7,320 nt of DNA, from the NCBI GenBank assembly GCA_902796565.1, contig CADBPP010000008.1, forward strand, positions 1-7,320, given 5' to 3'. Positions 1 to 5,484 of this stretch are shown in pieces. Each line of letters starts with the position of its first letter. Positions within the stretch are counted from its first letter, which is position 1. This DNA is from an uncultured Eubacteriales bacterium. GTDB taxonomy: Bacteria > Bacillota > Clostridia > Eubacteriales > Anaerofustaceae. The position numbers were made by a program, and so were the translations under genes. The notes under the pieces were generated by a model that saw nothing but the letters and a program-made list of their open reading frames with translations, was not told the DNA's origin and made no database searches.

Positions 1-10
1 GGTAACACAA

Positions 11-718
11 ATGCTTAAACCGAAATCAGTACTTCTGTACATCTTTATAATGGTGCTGTTCATCCTGCTGTTCGCATCCTTTGACGCAGAGCCCTACTTC
101 GAATACGCCGCGTACATGGATGTGACGGACTCGGGGATGTACAGGGCCCTTACCGACAACATGTCCGGCCTCAGGCCCGAGGAACCGGCGGGAGGGGACG
201 ATCAGCCGGGATATGTCGCGGAATATGTCCTCAATGACGAATCCTCGGTCATCCGCTCCTACAAGTTCATCCTGTACTATCTCGATTACGCCGAGTATCC
301 CACTAACGGGATATTCGATTCAGACCTTCTTGAGGCCCTCAGGCGTTACCAGACCGAAAGACTTCTTGATGTCAGCGGGATCCTGGACAAGGCCACCATG
401 GAATCTCTGGATTCCGAGGTGCTCACCTACAGCGAGGGAAAGTACGGCGATGCCATCCTTTACTATAAGGACAGGCTCCAGGAGCTGGGATACTATCCCA
501 AGAACGCTGTCCTGACGGATGGATTTGACGAAGAGATGACGGATATCATCAAAAAGTATCAGAAGAACAACGGTCTTGCCCAGAACGGGACGCTGGACGT
601 GGATACGCAGGTATGTCTCAGAAAGCCCCTGGAAAATCAGGCGGACGTGGACGGGAAGGTCCAGAATCCGGACGCTACCGTGGTGACCACCGATGAAGGG
701 GGGTCCCGGGGCAATTGA
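11..718 (+). CDS. Membrane-anchored protein with two peptidoglycan-binding repeats
   Basis: 235 residues. Seen: a short basic N-terminus (MLKPK), one hydrophobic segment at about residues 6-24 that should act as an uncleaved signal anchor, then an acidic extracytoplasmic part. Two copies of the PG_binding_1 pattern follow, at about residues 78-133 and 146-203. Each has the sequence G-x-F-D, then a helix ending in YQ (113-114, 183-184), then G-x-L-D and a Thr (129, 199). The C-terminal 30 residues look disordered. No hydrolase, transpeptidase or LytM domain is visible, so a binding or scaffolding role at the cell wall is the most that can be inferred. The GG at bases 1-2 may be the end of a Shine-Dalgarno site cut by the window edge; the frame stays open upstream of the ATG, so the start is likely but not proven. 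The TGA stop overlaps the next gene's TTG start, which implies translational coupling. Confidence 0.8.
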   Translation: MLKPKSVLLYIFIMVLFILLFASFDAEPYFEYAAYMDVTDSGMYRALTDNMSGLRPEEPAGGDDQPGYVAEYVLNDESSVIRSYKFILYYLDYAEYPTNGIFDSDLLEALRRYQTERLLDVSGILDKATMESLDSEVLTYSEGKYGDAILYYKDRLQELGYYPKNAVLTDGFDEEMTDIIKKYQKNNGLAQNGTLDVDTQVCLRKPLENQADVDGKVQNPDATVVTTDEGGSRGN

Positions 719-1893
719 GATCCACCAAGGGAAGATTCTGGGTTTATCTGATAACAGTCATAATTTCGGCAGCGCTCCTTTACGCGGGCTATCTGTGGGC
801 GGGATACGATCCTGCCGCCAATCCCAATCTCTCCATGGAAGAGGAGTACCTTAAAGCCAGAGTCACCGAGCTGGTGTCCGCCGATATCATCGATTATCCC
901 AACGGGACGAGCGAGACCAGCATCGTATTCGACTGCGAGGTGCTCTCCGGAGCGAAGAAGGGTGAGACCATAACTGCTTCCCAGTCCGTCAGCGACCAGG
1001 GCGCCTTCAGAGTCAAGGCAGTGGAGAAGGGCGACCGCATAATACTGGTAAACAGCGCCTTCCAGGGCGCTGACAGTTCGAGGAACGAGTACTTCTTCGC
1101 CGAATATGCCAGGGCGGACGCCGTATTCATCCTTCTCGGTGTGTTTGCATTCCTTGTGATACTTTTCGGAGGGAAAAAGGGCGTGAGCACCCTGATATCC
1201 CTTGCCTTCACATGCCTCGCGGTCATAGCGGTCCTGGTGCCCGCCATCCTGGCCGGAAAGGATATATATATCGCCACGGCCATCACCTGCTCCTACATGG
1301 TCATAATGACCCTGGTGATCGTCAACGGCTACAGCGCGAAGACCCTCAGCGCCATCCTGGGATGCCTCGGGGGCATCGCGGTATCCGCCCTCATATGCTT
1401 CATAATGCAGAAGGTAATAAAGCTTTCGGGATATCTGGAGGAACAGGACTACTTCCTTGTCCTGATGAACCCGGACATCGACCTGAAGGCGATCGTGTAT
1501 TCGTCGATACTCATTGGCGCCGTCGGCGCCGTCATGGACGTGGCCGTGGATATCTCCAGTTCCCTCTCCGAGATATCCAGAAAGATCGGCTACGTGCCCT
1601 TCTCCGACATGTTCGCCTCCGGCATCAGGATCGGCCGTGACATCATGGGGACCATGTCGAATACCCTGGTGCTGGCATACATAGGTTCGTCCCTTTGCGG
1701 CGTCCTGCTGATATGTTCCTACAAGACATCCGCACTGAACATCTTCAACGCGGAAAGCATCGTCGTGGAACTTTTGCAGGCGATAGTCGGAAGCCTCGGG
1801 ATCTTGTTCGCGATCCCCGTCACCGCAGCGGTGTGCTCAGTCATCTACAACAGGAAGAATCCCAGGCAGAACAGCGAATGGTTCATGAAATGA
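715..1893 (+). CDS. YibE/F family multi-pass membrane protein
   Basis: 392 residues, with the architecture of the YibE/F-like family (PF07907), whose biochemical function is not established. Seen: a first membrane segment at about residues 10-29, an extracytoplasmic domain at about 30-130 (small beta-rich fold with SETSIVFDCEV and GDRIILV), then about seven further hydrophobic segments (roughly 134-152, 155-180, 184-205, 209-231, 257-275, 315-335, 350-378). The family's most conserved stretch is present: GAVGAVMDVAVDISSS at 268-283 and GRDIMGTMSNTLVLAYIG at 307-324. Conserved Asp residues inside or next to the membrane (275, 279, 309) suggest transport, but that is inference. The start is TTG at 715, overlapping the upstream stop as TTGA; purine-rich GAAGGGGGG lies at 695-703 and GGGG at 708-711. 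No later start would keep the first membrane segment. Coupling to the PG-binding gene suggests a joint role at the envelope. Confidence 0.85.
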   Translation: MRSTKGRFWVYLITVIISAALLYAGYLWAGYDPAANPNLSMEEEYLKARVTELVSADIIDYPNGTSETSIVFDCEVLSGAKKGETITASQSVSDQGAFRVKAVEKGDRIILVNSAFQGADSSRNEYFFAEYARADAVFILLGVFAFLVILFGGKKGVSTLISLAFTCLAVIAVLVPAILAGKDIYIATAITCSYMVIMTLVIVNGYSAKTLSAILGCLGGIAVSALICFIMQKVIKLSGYLEEQDYFLVLMNPDIDLKAIVYSSILIGAVGAVMDVAVDISSSLSEISRKIGYVPFSDMFASGIRIGRDIMGTMSNTLVLAYIGSSLCGVLLICSYKTSALNIFNAESIVVELLQAIVGSLGILFAIPVTAAVCSVIYNRKNPRQNSEWFMK

Positions 1894-1948
1894 GAGATCC
1901 CTCAGTCCGTCAACAAAAAGACTTTAATTATTGACTGCCGGGATCTTT
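1893..1948 (+). other. Imperfect inverted repeat after the YibE/F gene, overlapping the tRNA promoter
   Basis: AGATCCC at 1895-1901 pairs perfectly with GGGATCT at 1940-1946, extendable by a G-U and an A-U pair to 1893 and 1948. Inside it, CAGTC (1903-1907) pairs with GACTG (1933-1937). The result is a 12-14 bp interrupted hairpin that starts at the stop codon of the membrane-protein gene. Only three T follow, so it is not a standard intrinsic terminator. It could be a 3'-end stabiliser, a weak terminator, or a protein-binding site, because the inner right arm covers most of the tRNA promoter's -35 hexamer. Confidence 0.5.
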
Positions 1949-1959
1949 CGGAGTATAAT
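1931..1959 (+). promoter_or_regulatory. Sigma-A-type promoter of the tRNA-Pro gene
   Basis: TTGACT (1931-1936), a 17-base spacer, and a perfect TATAAT (1954-1959). Transcription would start near 1966, a few bases before the mature tRNA 5' end at 1973, leaving only a very short 5' leader for RNase P. The AT-rich stretch at about 1913-1930 directly upstream could act as an UP element. Confidence 0.85.
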
Positions 1960-1972
1960 ACTTCTTACGAGT

Positions 1973-2049
1973 CGGGGTGTGGCTCAGTTTGGTAGAGCGC
2001 TTGGTTCGGGACCAAGAGGCCGGAGGTTCAAATCCTCTCACTCCGACCA
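1973..2049 (+). tRNA. tRNA-Pro (anticodon CGG)
   Basis: 77-base cloverleaf folded by hand. Acceptor arms CGGGGTG (1973-1979) and CACTCCG (2039-2045) pair with one G-U. The D stem is GCTC/GAGC (1982-1985, 1995-1998). The anticodon stem is CTTGG/CCAAG (2000-2004, 2012-2016) around the loop TTCGGGA, with anticodon CGG at 2007-2009 reading CCG. The T arm is GGAGG/CCTCT around TTCAAAT. The discriminator is A2046 and the CCA end is encoded (2047-2049). C1-G72, A73, G35, G36 and a G15-C48 pair fit known proline tRNA identity elements. The two bases before the 5' end (GT, 1971-1972) could also pair with A2046 and C2047 in the precursor. It sits alone with its own promoter and terminator. Confidence 0.97.
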
Positions 2050-2054
2050 TTTTT

Positions 2055-2085
2055 GCGGGCAGAAATGCCTTTTTTTATTGCCCGC
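2055..2085 (+). terminator. Intrinsic terminator of the tRNA gene, with nested alternative hairpins
   Basis: GGCA (2058-2061), GNRA-like loop GAAA, TGCC (2066-2069), then seven T (2070-2076): a compact terminator five bases after the tRNA CCA. The same left arm can form a longer stem, GCGGGCA (2055-2061) with TGCCCGC (2079-2085), which would enclose the T run. The two stems exclude each other. The short one forms first during transcription and is the likely terminator. Confidence 0.7.
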
Positions 2086-2100
2086 AGGAGAGGATAATTG

Positions 2101-2130
2101 ATGACAAACCGAGGCGGTATAAAGTATAAT
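2101..2130 (+). promoter_or_regulatory. Promoter of the methyltransferase-kinase operon
   Basis: ATGACA (2101-2106, five of six matches to TTGACA), an 18-base spacer, and a perfect TATAAT (2125-2130). Transcription would start near 2137, giving a leader of about 20 bases. The ribosome-binding site AGAGG (2148-2152) stands four bases from the ATG at 2157, slightly closer than usual. Confidence 0.75.
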
Positions 2131-2156
2131 AATGGCAAACATTTACAAGAGGATCT

Positions 2157-3383
2157 ATGAAACAGACAAGAGCCTTCCCGAAAGCCCGGGTAACGAAAAA
2201 AGCGGAAATATCCGTAAAGAACGGCCATCCGTGGGTGTATGCCGACGAGATAACCTCCATTGACGAAGACATCCCCAACGGCAGCATCGTGGATGTGTTC
2301 TCCTCCAGGGATTCCTGGCTGGGAGCCGGTCTTCTGAGCCTTCACAGCAAGATAAGGATAAGGCTCATTTCATCCAACGCCAACGACCGTTTCGACGATG
2401 CATTCTGGGAAAGAAGGGTGGGATACGCCCTGGACATGCGCAGGGCGGTCATGGGGGAGTACTACCCGTCCTGCTGCAGGCTCATCTTCGGCGAGGCGGA
2501 CGGCATGCCGGGCCTCACGGCTGATCTCTTCGGTGACATACTGGTGAGCGAGGTGCTCTCCTATGGGATCGAGATGAGAAAGGATGTCATTTACCGTGCC
2601 CTCAGGGAACGCCTTTTAAGTGACGGGGTGGGGCTCAGAGGGATCTACGAGAGGAACACCTCCTCCCTCAGGGAAAAGGAAGGACTGGAGGCTTTCAGCG
2701 GCTGGTACTCAGCCGGCCCGTCACCGGATGACGCTGTGAGCGAGATAACGGAGAACGGCATAAGGTATGTGGTCGATGTGGAGAACGGCCAGAAGACAGG
2801 ATTCTTCCTGGACCAGAAATACAACAGGCTCAGGATCCAGCAGCTTTCCGGGGACCGCAGGGTGCTGGACTGCTTCACTCACACCGGGTCCTTTGCCATG
2901 AATGCCGCCCTGGGCGGGGCACAAAAGGTCACCGCAGTGGATATCTCCTCTTTCGCTCTTCAGACGGCAGCCAGGAATCTCGCGCTGAACGGCCTGGAAG
3001 ATAGGGTGGAGCTGGTATGCGCCGATGTATTCGACCTTCTGAACGAAAAGCTCAGGGACCGCAGCGACCGCTACGACATGATCATCCTGGATCCCCCGGC
3101 CTTTACCAAGAGCCGTTCCACAGTGGAAGGGGCGTCCAGGGGCTACAAGCAGATAAACATGGCGGCAATGAGGCTACTGCCCAGGGGCGGGATACTGGCG
3201 ACCTGTTCCTGCTCCCACTTCATGACGGAGCCGCTGTTTGAAAAGATGCTCGCCTCCGCGGCGAGGGACGCAGGCGTTTCGGTGAAGATCCTCGAAAAGC
3301 GCCAGCAGGCACCGGATCATCCTGTGCTGCTGGGGGTGGACGAGACGAGCTATCTTAAATTTTACATACTTCAGATCGTCTGA
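2157..3383 (+). CDS. rlmI: RlmI-type class I SAM-dependent 23S rRNA methyltransferase
   Basis: 408 residues, close to E. coli RlmI (396), which makes m5C1962 in 23S rRNA using S-adenosylmethionine. Seen: an N-terminal PUA-type RNA-binding part (about residues 8-85, including GHPWVYADEI), a central domain (about 86-205), and a Rossmann methyltransferase domain from about 206. Diagnostic motifs are GQKTGFFLDQ (211-220), the SAM-binding LDCFTHTGSF (237-246), the acidic ribose-binding D262, catalytic LDPPAF (311-316), GYKQIN (329-334), CSCSHF (350-355), and DHPV near the C-terminus (387-390). The CSCS and GYKxIN motifs resemble RlmI more than the related RlmQ/YwbD branch, but the target base cannot be proven from sequence. 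The gene has its own promoter and is followed after 12 bases by a kinase gene, probably in one transcript. Confidence 0.92.
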   Translation: MKQTRAFPKARVTKKAEISVKNGHPWVYADEITSIDEDIPNGSIVDVFSSRDSWLGAGLLSLHSKIRIRLISSNANDRFDDAFWERRVGYALDMRRAVMGEYYPSCCRLIFGEADGMPGLTADLFGDILVSEVLSYGIEMRKDVIYRALRERLLSDGVGLRGIYERNTSSLREKEGLEAFSGWYSAGPSPDDAVSEITENGIRYVVDVENGQKTGFFLDQKYNRLRIQQLSGDRRVLDCFTHTGSFAMNAALGGAQKVTAVDISSFALQTAARNLALNGLEDRVELVCADVFDLLNEKLRDRSDRYDMIILDPPAFTKSRSTVEGASRGYKQINMAAMRLLPRGGILATCSCSHFMTEPLFEKMLASAARDAGVSVKILEKRQQAPDHPVLLGVDETSYLKFYILQIV

Positions 3384-3395
3384 CGGGAGGAAAAT

Positions 3396-4328
3396 ATGGC
3401 TATAGTGGTTTTTGGGTCGGTATTCGTGGACATCAAGGGGCATCCCTTTGACACGTTCGTCCCCAACGGAAGGAATTCAGGCTGGGTGGAGACCGTATAC
3501 GGCGGTGTGAGCCGCAACGTGACGGAGAATCTTTCGAACCTGGGGCTGGAGCCGGTGTTCGTCAGCATCGTCGACGATACTCCCATAGGCAACGATGTGG
3601 TGAATAAGCTCAGTTCCGCCGGGTGCGATACGACATTTATAAGAAGGGTCCCGGACAGCATGGGCACCTGGCTCGCAGTGTTCGACGACAGGGGGGACGT
3701 ATACGCGTCCATCTCCAAGAGGCCCGATCTCAGTCCGATAAACGCTGTCCTTGACGAGGCGGGGGCGGAGATATTCCAAAACGCCGACAGCGTCATCCTG
3801 GAGATAGACATGCCCATGGACATAGTCGCCAGGATCTATTCCCTGGCGGAAAAGAACTCTGTTCCGGTCTACGCTTTGGTATCGAACATCTCCTTTGCCC
3901 TGGAGAACATGGACATGATAAGGCGCACGGAATGCTTCGTGTGCAATCTCCAGGAGGCTGAACAGTTCTTCGGCGAGAGCTTTGAAGGCTATTCCCCGTC
4001 TCTCATCGCGGAGAAGGTCTCCTCCGGGATAGACCGCTGCGGCATCCGCCGCATGGTGGTCACCCTCGGTGAGAACGGCTCGGTATTCGCCTGTTCCGAC
4101 GGGAACTGCGGTGTGTCTCCCGCAAAAAGCGTTATCCCGAGGGACACCACCGGAGCGGGGGACGCGTTCTTCACCGGTGTGGCCGCTTCTCTTACCTATG
4201 GGCTCAGCATCGGGGAGGCATGCCATAACGGCACGATCCTCGCATCGGAGACCATCATGAGCTACGAGAATGTTGTACCCAGGCACGACGCCTCTGAATT
4301 TGGTATCGCAAGGCCCTCCAAAAGCTGA
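3396..4328 (+). CDS. PfkB-family carbohydrate/nucleoside kinase
   Basis: 310 residues, normal length for a ribokinase-like (PfkB) kinase that transfers phosphate from ATP to a sugar or nucleoside. Seen: the N-terminal strand with GSVFVDI (7-13), the first signature GGVSRNVTENLSNLG (36-50), NLQEAE (184-189, the N-x-x-E metal/phosphate motif), the ATP-site strand VVTLGENGSV (221-230), and the second signature DTTGAGD (250-256), where D256 is the catalytic base. The VPNGRNSG...GGVSRN region recalls pseudouridine kinases (PsuK/YeiC: FTPGGVGRN), which would make nucleoside salvage a plausible role, but fructose, ribose, adenosine or other substrates are not excluded. No pseudouridine-5'-phosphate glycosidase gene lies nearby. 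The ATG at 3396 has an excellent GGGAGG site (3385-3390) and lies 12 bases after the methyltransferase stop, so co-transcription is likely. Confidence 0.88.
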   Translation: MAIVVFGSVFVDIKGHPFDTFVPNGRNSGWVETVYGGVSRNVTENLSNLGLEPVFVSIVDDTPIGNDVVNKLSSAGCDTTFIRRVPDSMGTWLAVFDDRGDVYASISKRPDLSPINAVLDEAGAEIFQNADSVILEIDMPMDIVARIYSLAEKNSVPVYALVSNISFALENMDMIRRTECFVCNLQEAEQFFGESFEGYSPSLIAEKVSSGIDRCGIRRMVVTLGENGSVFACSDGNCGVSPAKSVIPRDTTGAGDAFFTGVAASLTYGLSIGEACHNGTILASETIMSYENVVPRHDASEFGIARPSKS

Positions 4329-4333
4329 TTTTT

Positions 4334-4356
4334 TGCTGAAACTGCAGTATTTTTTT
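4334..4356 (+). terminator. Weak intrinsic terminator after the kinase gene
   Basis: TGCTG (4334-4338) pairs with CAGTA (4345-4349), including one G-U, around a six-base loop, followed by seven T (4350-4356). The stem is short and only partly G+C, so termination may be incomplete; the T run is the better part of the signal. It lies a few bases after the kinase stop codon at 4326-4328. Confidence 0.45.
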
Positions 4357-4377
4357 GATATATAAAGCAAAAATAGA

Positions 4378-4406
4378 TTGACAGGATATACATTTTTATG
4401 TAGAAT
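4378..4406 (+). promoter_or_regulatory. Strong promoter of the rplM-rpsI operon with possible UP element
   Basis: Perfect TTGACA (4378-4383), a 17-base spacer, and TAGAAT (4401-4406, five of six). The 28 bases before the -35 box (4350-4377) are almost only A and T, as in UP elements of strongly expressed ribosomal promoters. Transcription would begin near 4411-4414, exactly where the leader structure starts. Confidence 0.88.
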
Positions 4407-4410
4407 TATC

Positions 4411-4484
4411 GTTGGCTTCACTCGTTTTGACTAGCCCCCGGAACGGGATGAGACCGCAAAAACAGATTCAGTTTGGAGAAAAAA
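4411..4484 (+). promoter_or_regulatory. Structured 5' leader of rplM, candidate L13 autoregulatory leader
   Basis: About 70 untranslated bases lie between the inferred transcription start and the rplM ATG. Hairpin 1 is GGCT-TCA (4414-4420) with TGA (4428-4430) and AGCC (4433-4436), bulging CT at 4431-4432. Hairpin 2 is CCCG-GAA-CGGG (4437-4447). The loop of hairpin 1 contains CTCGT (4421-4425), complementary with one G-U to ATGAG (4448-4452) just after hairpin 2, so a pseudoknot can form. Leaders upstream of rplM-rpsI that are thought to bind L13 are known in low-G+C Gram-positive bacteria (Rfam L13_leader). Whether this one belongs to that family was not tested. The ribosome-binding GGAG (4475-4478) lies outside the structured part. 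Confidence 0.5.
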
Positions 4485-4928
4485 ATGTTAACCAGAACGA
4501 CATTGACCGCTAAACCGGATATGATAGAGAAAAAGTGGTATGTCATCGACGCCGAAGGCCAGACCCTCGGAAGACTCGCTGCCGAAGCAGCAGCCATCCT
4601 CAGAGGGAAGAACAAGCCTTACTTCTCTACCAACATCGATACCGGTGATTATGTAATAGTTATAAACGCTGACAAGATCAAGCTCACAGGCAGAAAGCTG
4701 GAGCAGAAGAGATACTACAGACATACCGGATATCCCGGAGGACTCAGATCCATTTCTGCAGGAGAGCTCCTTCAGACAAAGCCCGAGCTGGTGGTCGAGA
4801 AGGCCATAAAGGGAATGCTTCCCCACAACAAGCTTGGCAGAGCACAGGCAAAGAAACTTCACGTTTACGCAGGACCCGAGCACAAGCAGGCCGCTCAGAA
4901 GCCTGAAGTATATACGCTCAGAGGTTAG
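4485..4928 (+). CDS. rplM: 50S ribosomal protein L13
   Basis: 147 residues from the ATG at 4485, matching the usual L13 length (about 142-148). L13 is an early-assembling large-subunit protein that binds 23S rRNA. Seen: the typical N-terminal KWYVIDAEGQTLGRLA, GDYVIVINADKIKLTG in the middle, RHTGYPGGL, and GMLPHNKLGRAQ followed by LHVYAGPEHKQAAQKPE. The frame stays open four codons further to a TTG at 4473, but that start would cover the ribosome-binding site GGAG (4475-4478), which lies six bases before the ATG; the ATG is therefore chosen. All nine arginines are AGA, unlike the neighbouring genes, as expected for strong expression. It is followed after 11 bases by rpsI in the conserved rplM-rpsI operon. 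Confidence 0.98.
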   Translation: MLTRTTLTAKPDMIEKKWYVIDAEGQTLGRLAAEAAAILRGKNKPYFSTNIDTGDYVIVINADKIKLTGRKLEQKRYYRHTGYPGGLRSISAGELLQTKPELVVEKAIKGMLPHNKLGRAQAKKLHVYAGPEHKQAAQKPEVYTLRG

Positions 4929-4939
4929 GGAGGTAGAAT

Positions 4940-5329
4940 ATGGCAGAGTACACAAGAGCTACAGGAAGAAGAAAGACTGCTGTCGCCAGAGTCATGCTCA
5001 CTCCGGGCAGCGGCGCATTCGTTATCAACGGCAAGAATATCGAGGATTATTTCAATCTCGAGACGATGAGGATCATAGCCAAGCAGGCACTGGTCCTTAC
5101 CAATACAGAGTCCAAGTATGACATCAAGGTCAACGTTGTGGGCGGCGGAATGAACGGACAGGCCGGTGCCATCCGTCACGGTGTCGCTAGAGCCCTCAAG
5201 CTCGCGGATCCCACCCTCAAGGACGAGATCAAAAAGGCCGGATTCCTCACCAGAGACTCCAGAATGGTCGAGCGTAAGAAGTACGGTCTCAAGAAGGCCC
5301 GCAGAGCTCCCCAGTTCTCAAAGAGATAA
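4940..5329 (+). CDS. rpsI: 30S ribosomal protein S9
   Basis: 129 residues, normal for bacterial S9, a small-subunit head protein whose C-terminal tail reaches toward the P-site tRNA. Seen: the N-terminal TRATGRRKTAVARV with PGSGAFVINGK, then VNVVGGGMNGQAGAIRHGVARAL (glycine-rich core), TRDSRMVERKKYGLKKARR, and the invariant-type ending PQFSKR. The site AGGGAGG (4927-4933) overlaps the rplM stop codon and stands six bases before the ATG, so translation is probably coupled to rplM. Arginine codons are mostly AGA (9 of 13). The stop is followed by a strong terminator. Confidence 0.98.
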   Translation: MAEYTRATGRRKTAVARVMLTPGSGAFVINGKNIEDYFNLETMRIIAKQALVLTNTESKYDIKVNVVGGGMNGQAGAIRHGVARALKLADPTLKDEIKKAGFLTRDSRMVERKKYGLKKARRAPQFSKR

Positions 5330-5357
5330 TCGGATCGAACAGAATACAGTACTATCG

Positions 5358-5385
5358 CCTGTACCGGAAACGGTACAGGTTTTTT
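5358..5385 (+). terminator. Strong intrinsic terminator of the rplM-rpsI operon
   Basis: CCTGTACCG (5358-5366), tetraloop GAAA (5367-5370), and the perfect complement CGGTACAGG (5371-5379) form a 9-bp stem, followed by six T (5380-5385). No A run precedes the stem, so it should work on the + strand only. It lies 28 bases after the rpsI stop. Confidence 0.95.
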
Positions 5386-5418
5386 GTGTGAAAAGAAGCT
5401 CTGTGCCTCAGTTTTTTG

Positions 5419-5448
5419 TTGCGAAGAAAAATGACCGTTTGGTACAAT
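5419..5448 (+). promoter_or_regulatory. Promoter of the ferredoxin-ASKHA gene (extended -10)
   Basis: TTGCGA (5419-5424, four of six), an 18-base spacer, and TACAAT (5443-5448, five of six) preceded by TGG (5440-5442), which makes an extended -10 element. The start of transcription would be near 5455. It is the only good candidate between the preceding terminator and the gene. Confidence 0.6.
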
Positions 5449-5484
5449 GATATCGGATAAATGTTTGAAAGGGACAGGGACAGT

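Noticed and set aside
213..515. Second-frame open reading frame inside the PG-binding gene
   Set aside because: Serine-, threonine- and proline-rich frame-shift shadow without a ribosome-binding site or family match.
1212..1640. Second-frame open reading frame inside the YibE/F gene
   Set aside because: Arg-, His- and Gly-rich translation typical of an out-of-frame reading of a membrane-protein gene; the main frame is well supported.
1973..2049. tRNA gene as an integration site for a mobile element
   Set aside because: No integrase gene and no duplicated 3' tRNA fragment is visible in the window; the flanking genes look like core chromosome.
3477..4421. Long - strand open frame (314 codons) opposite the kinase gene
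   Set aside because: It is antisense to a kinase gene with clear family motifs and a strong ribosome-binding site; its product has no recognisable domain. Such frames are common opposite G+C-rich codons.
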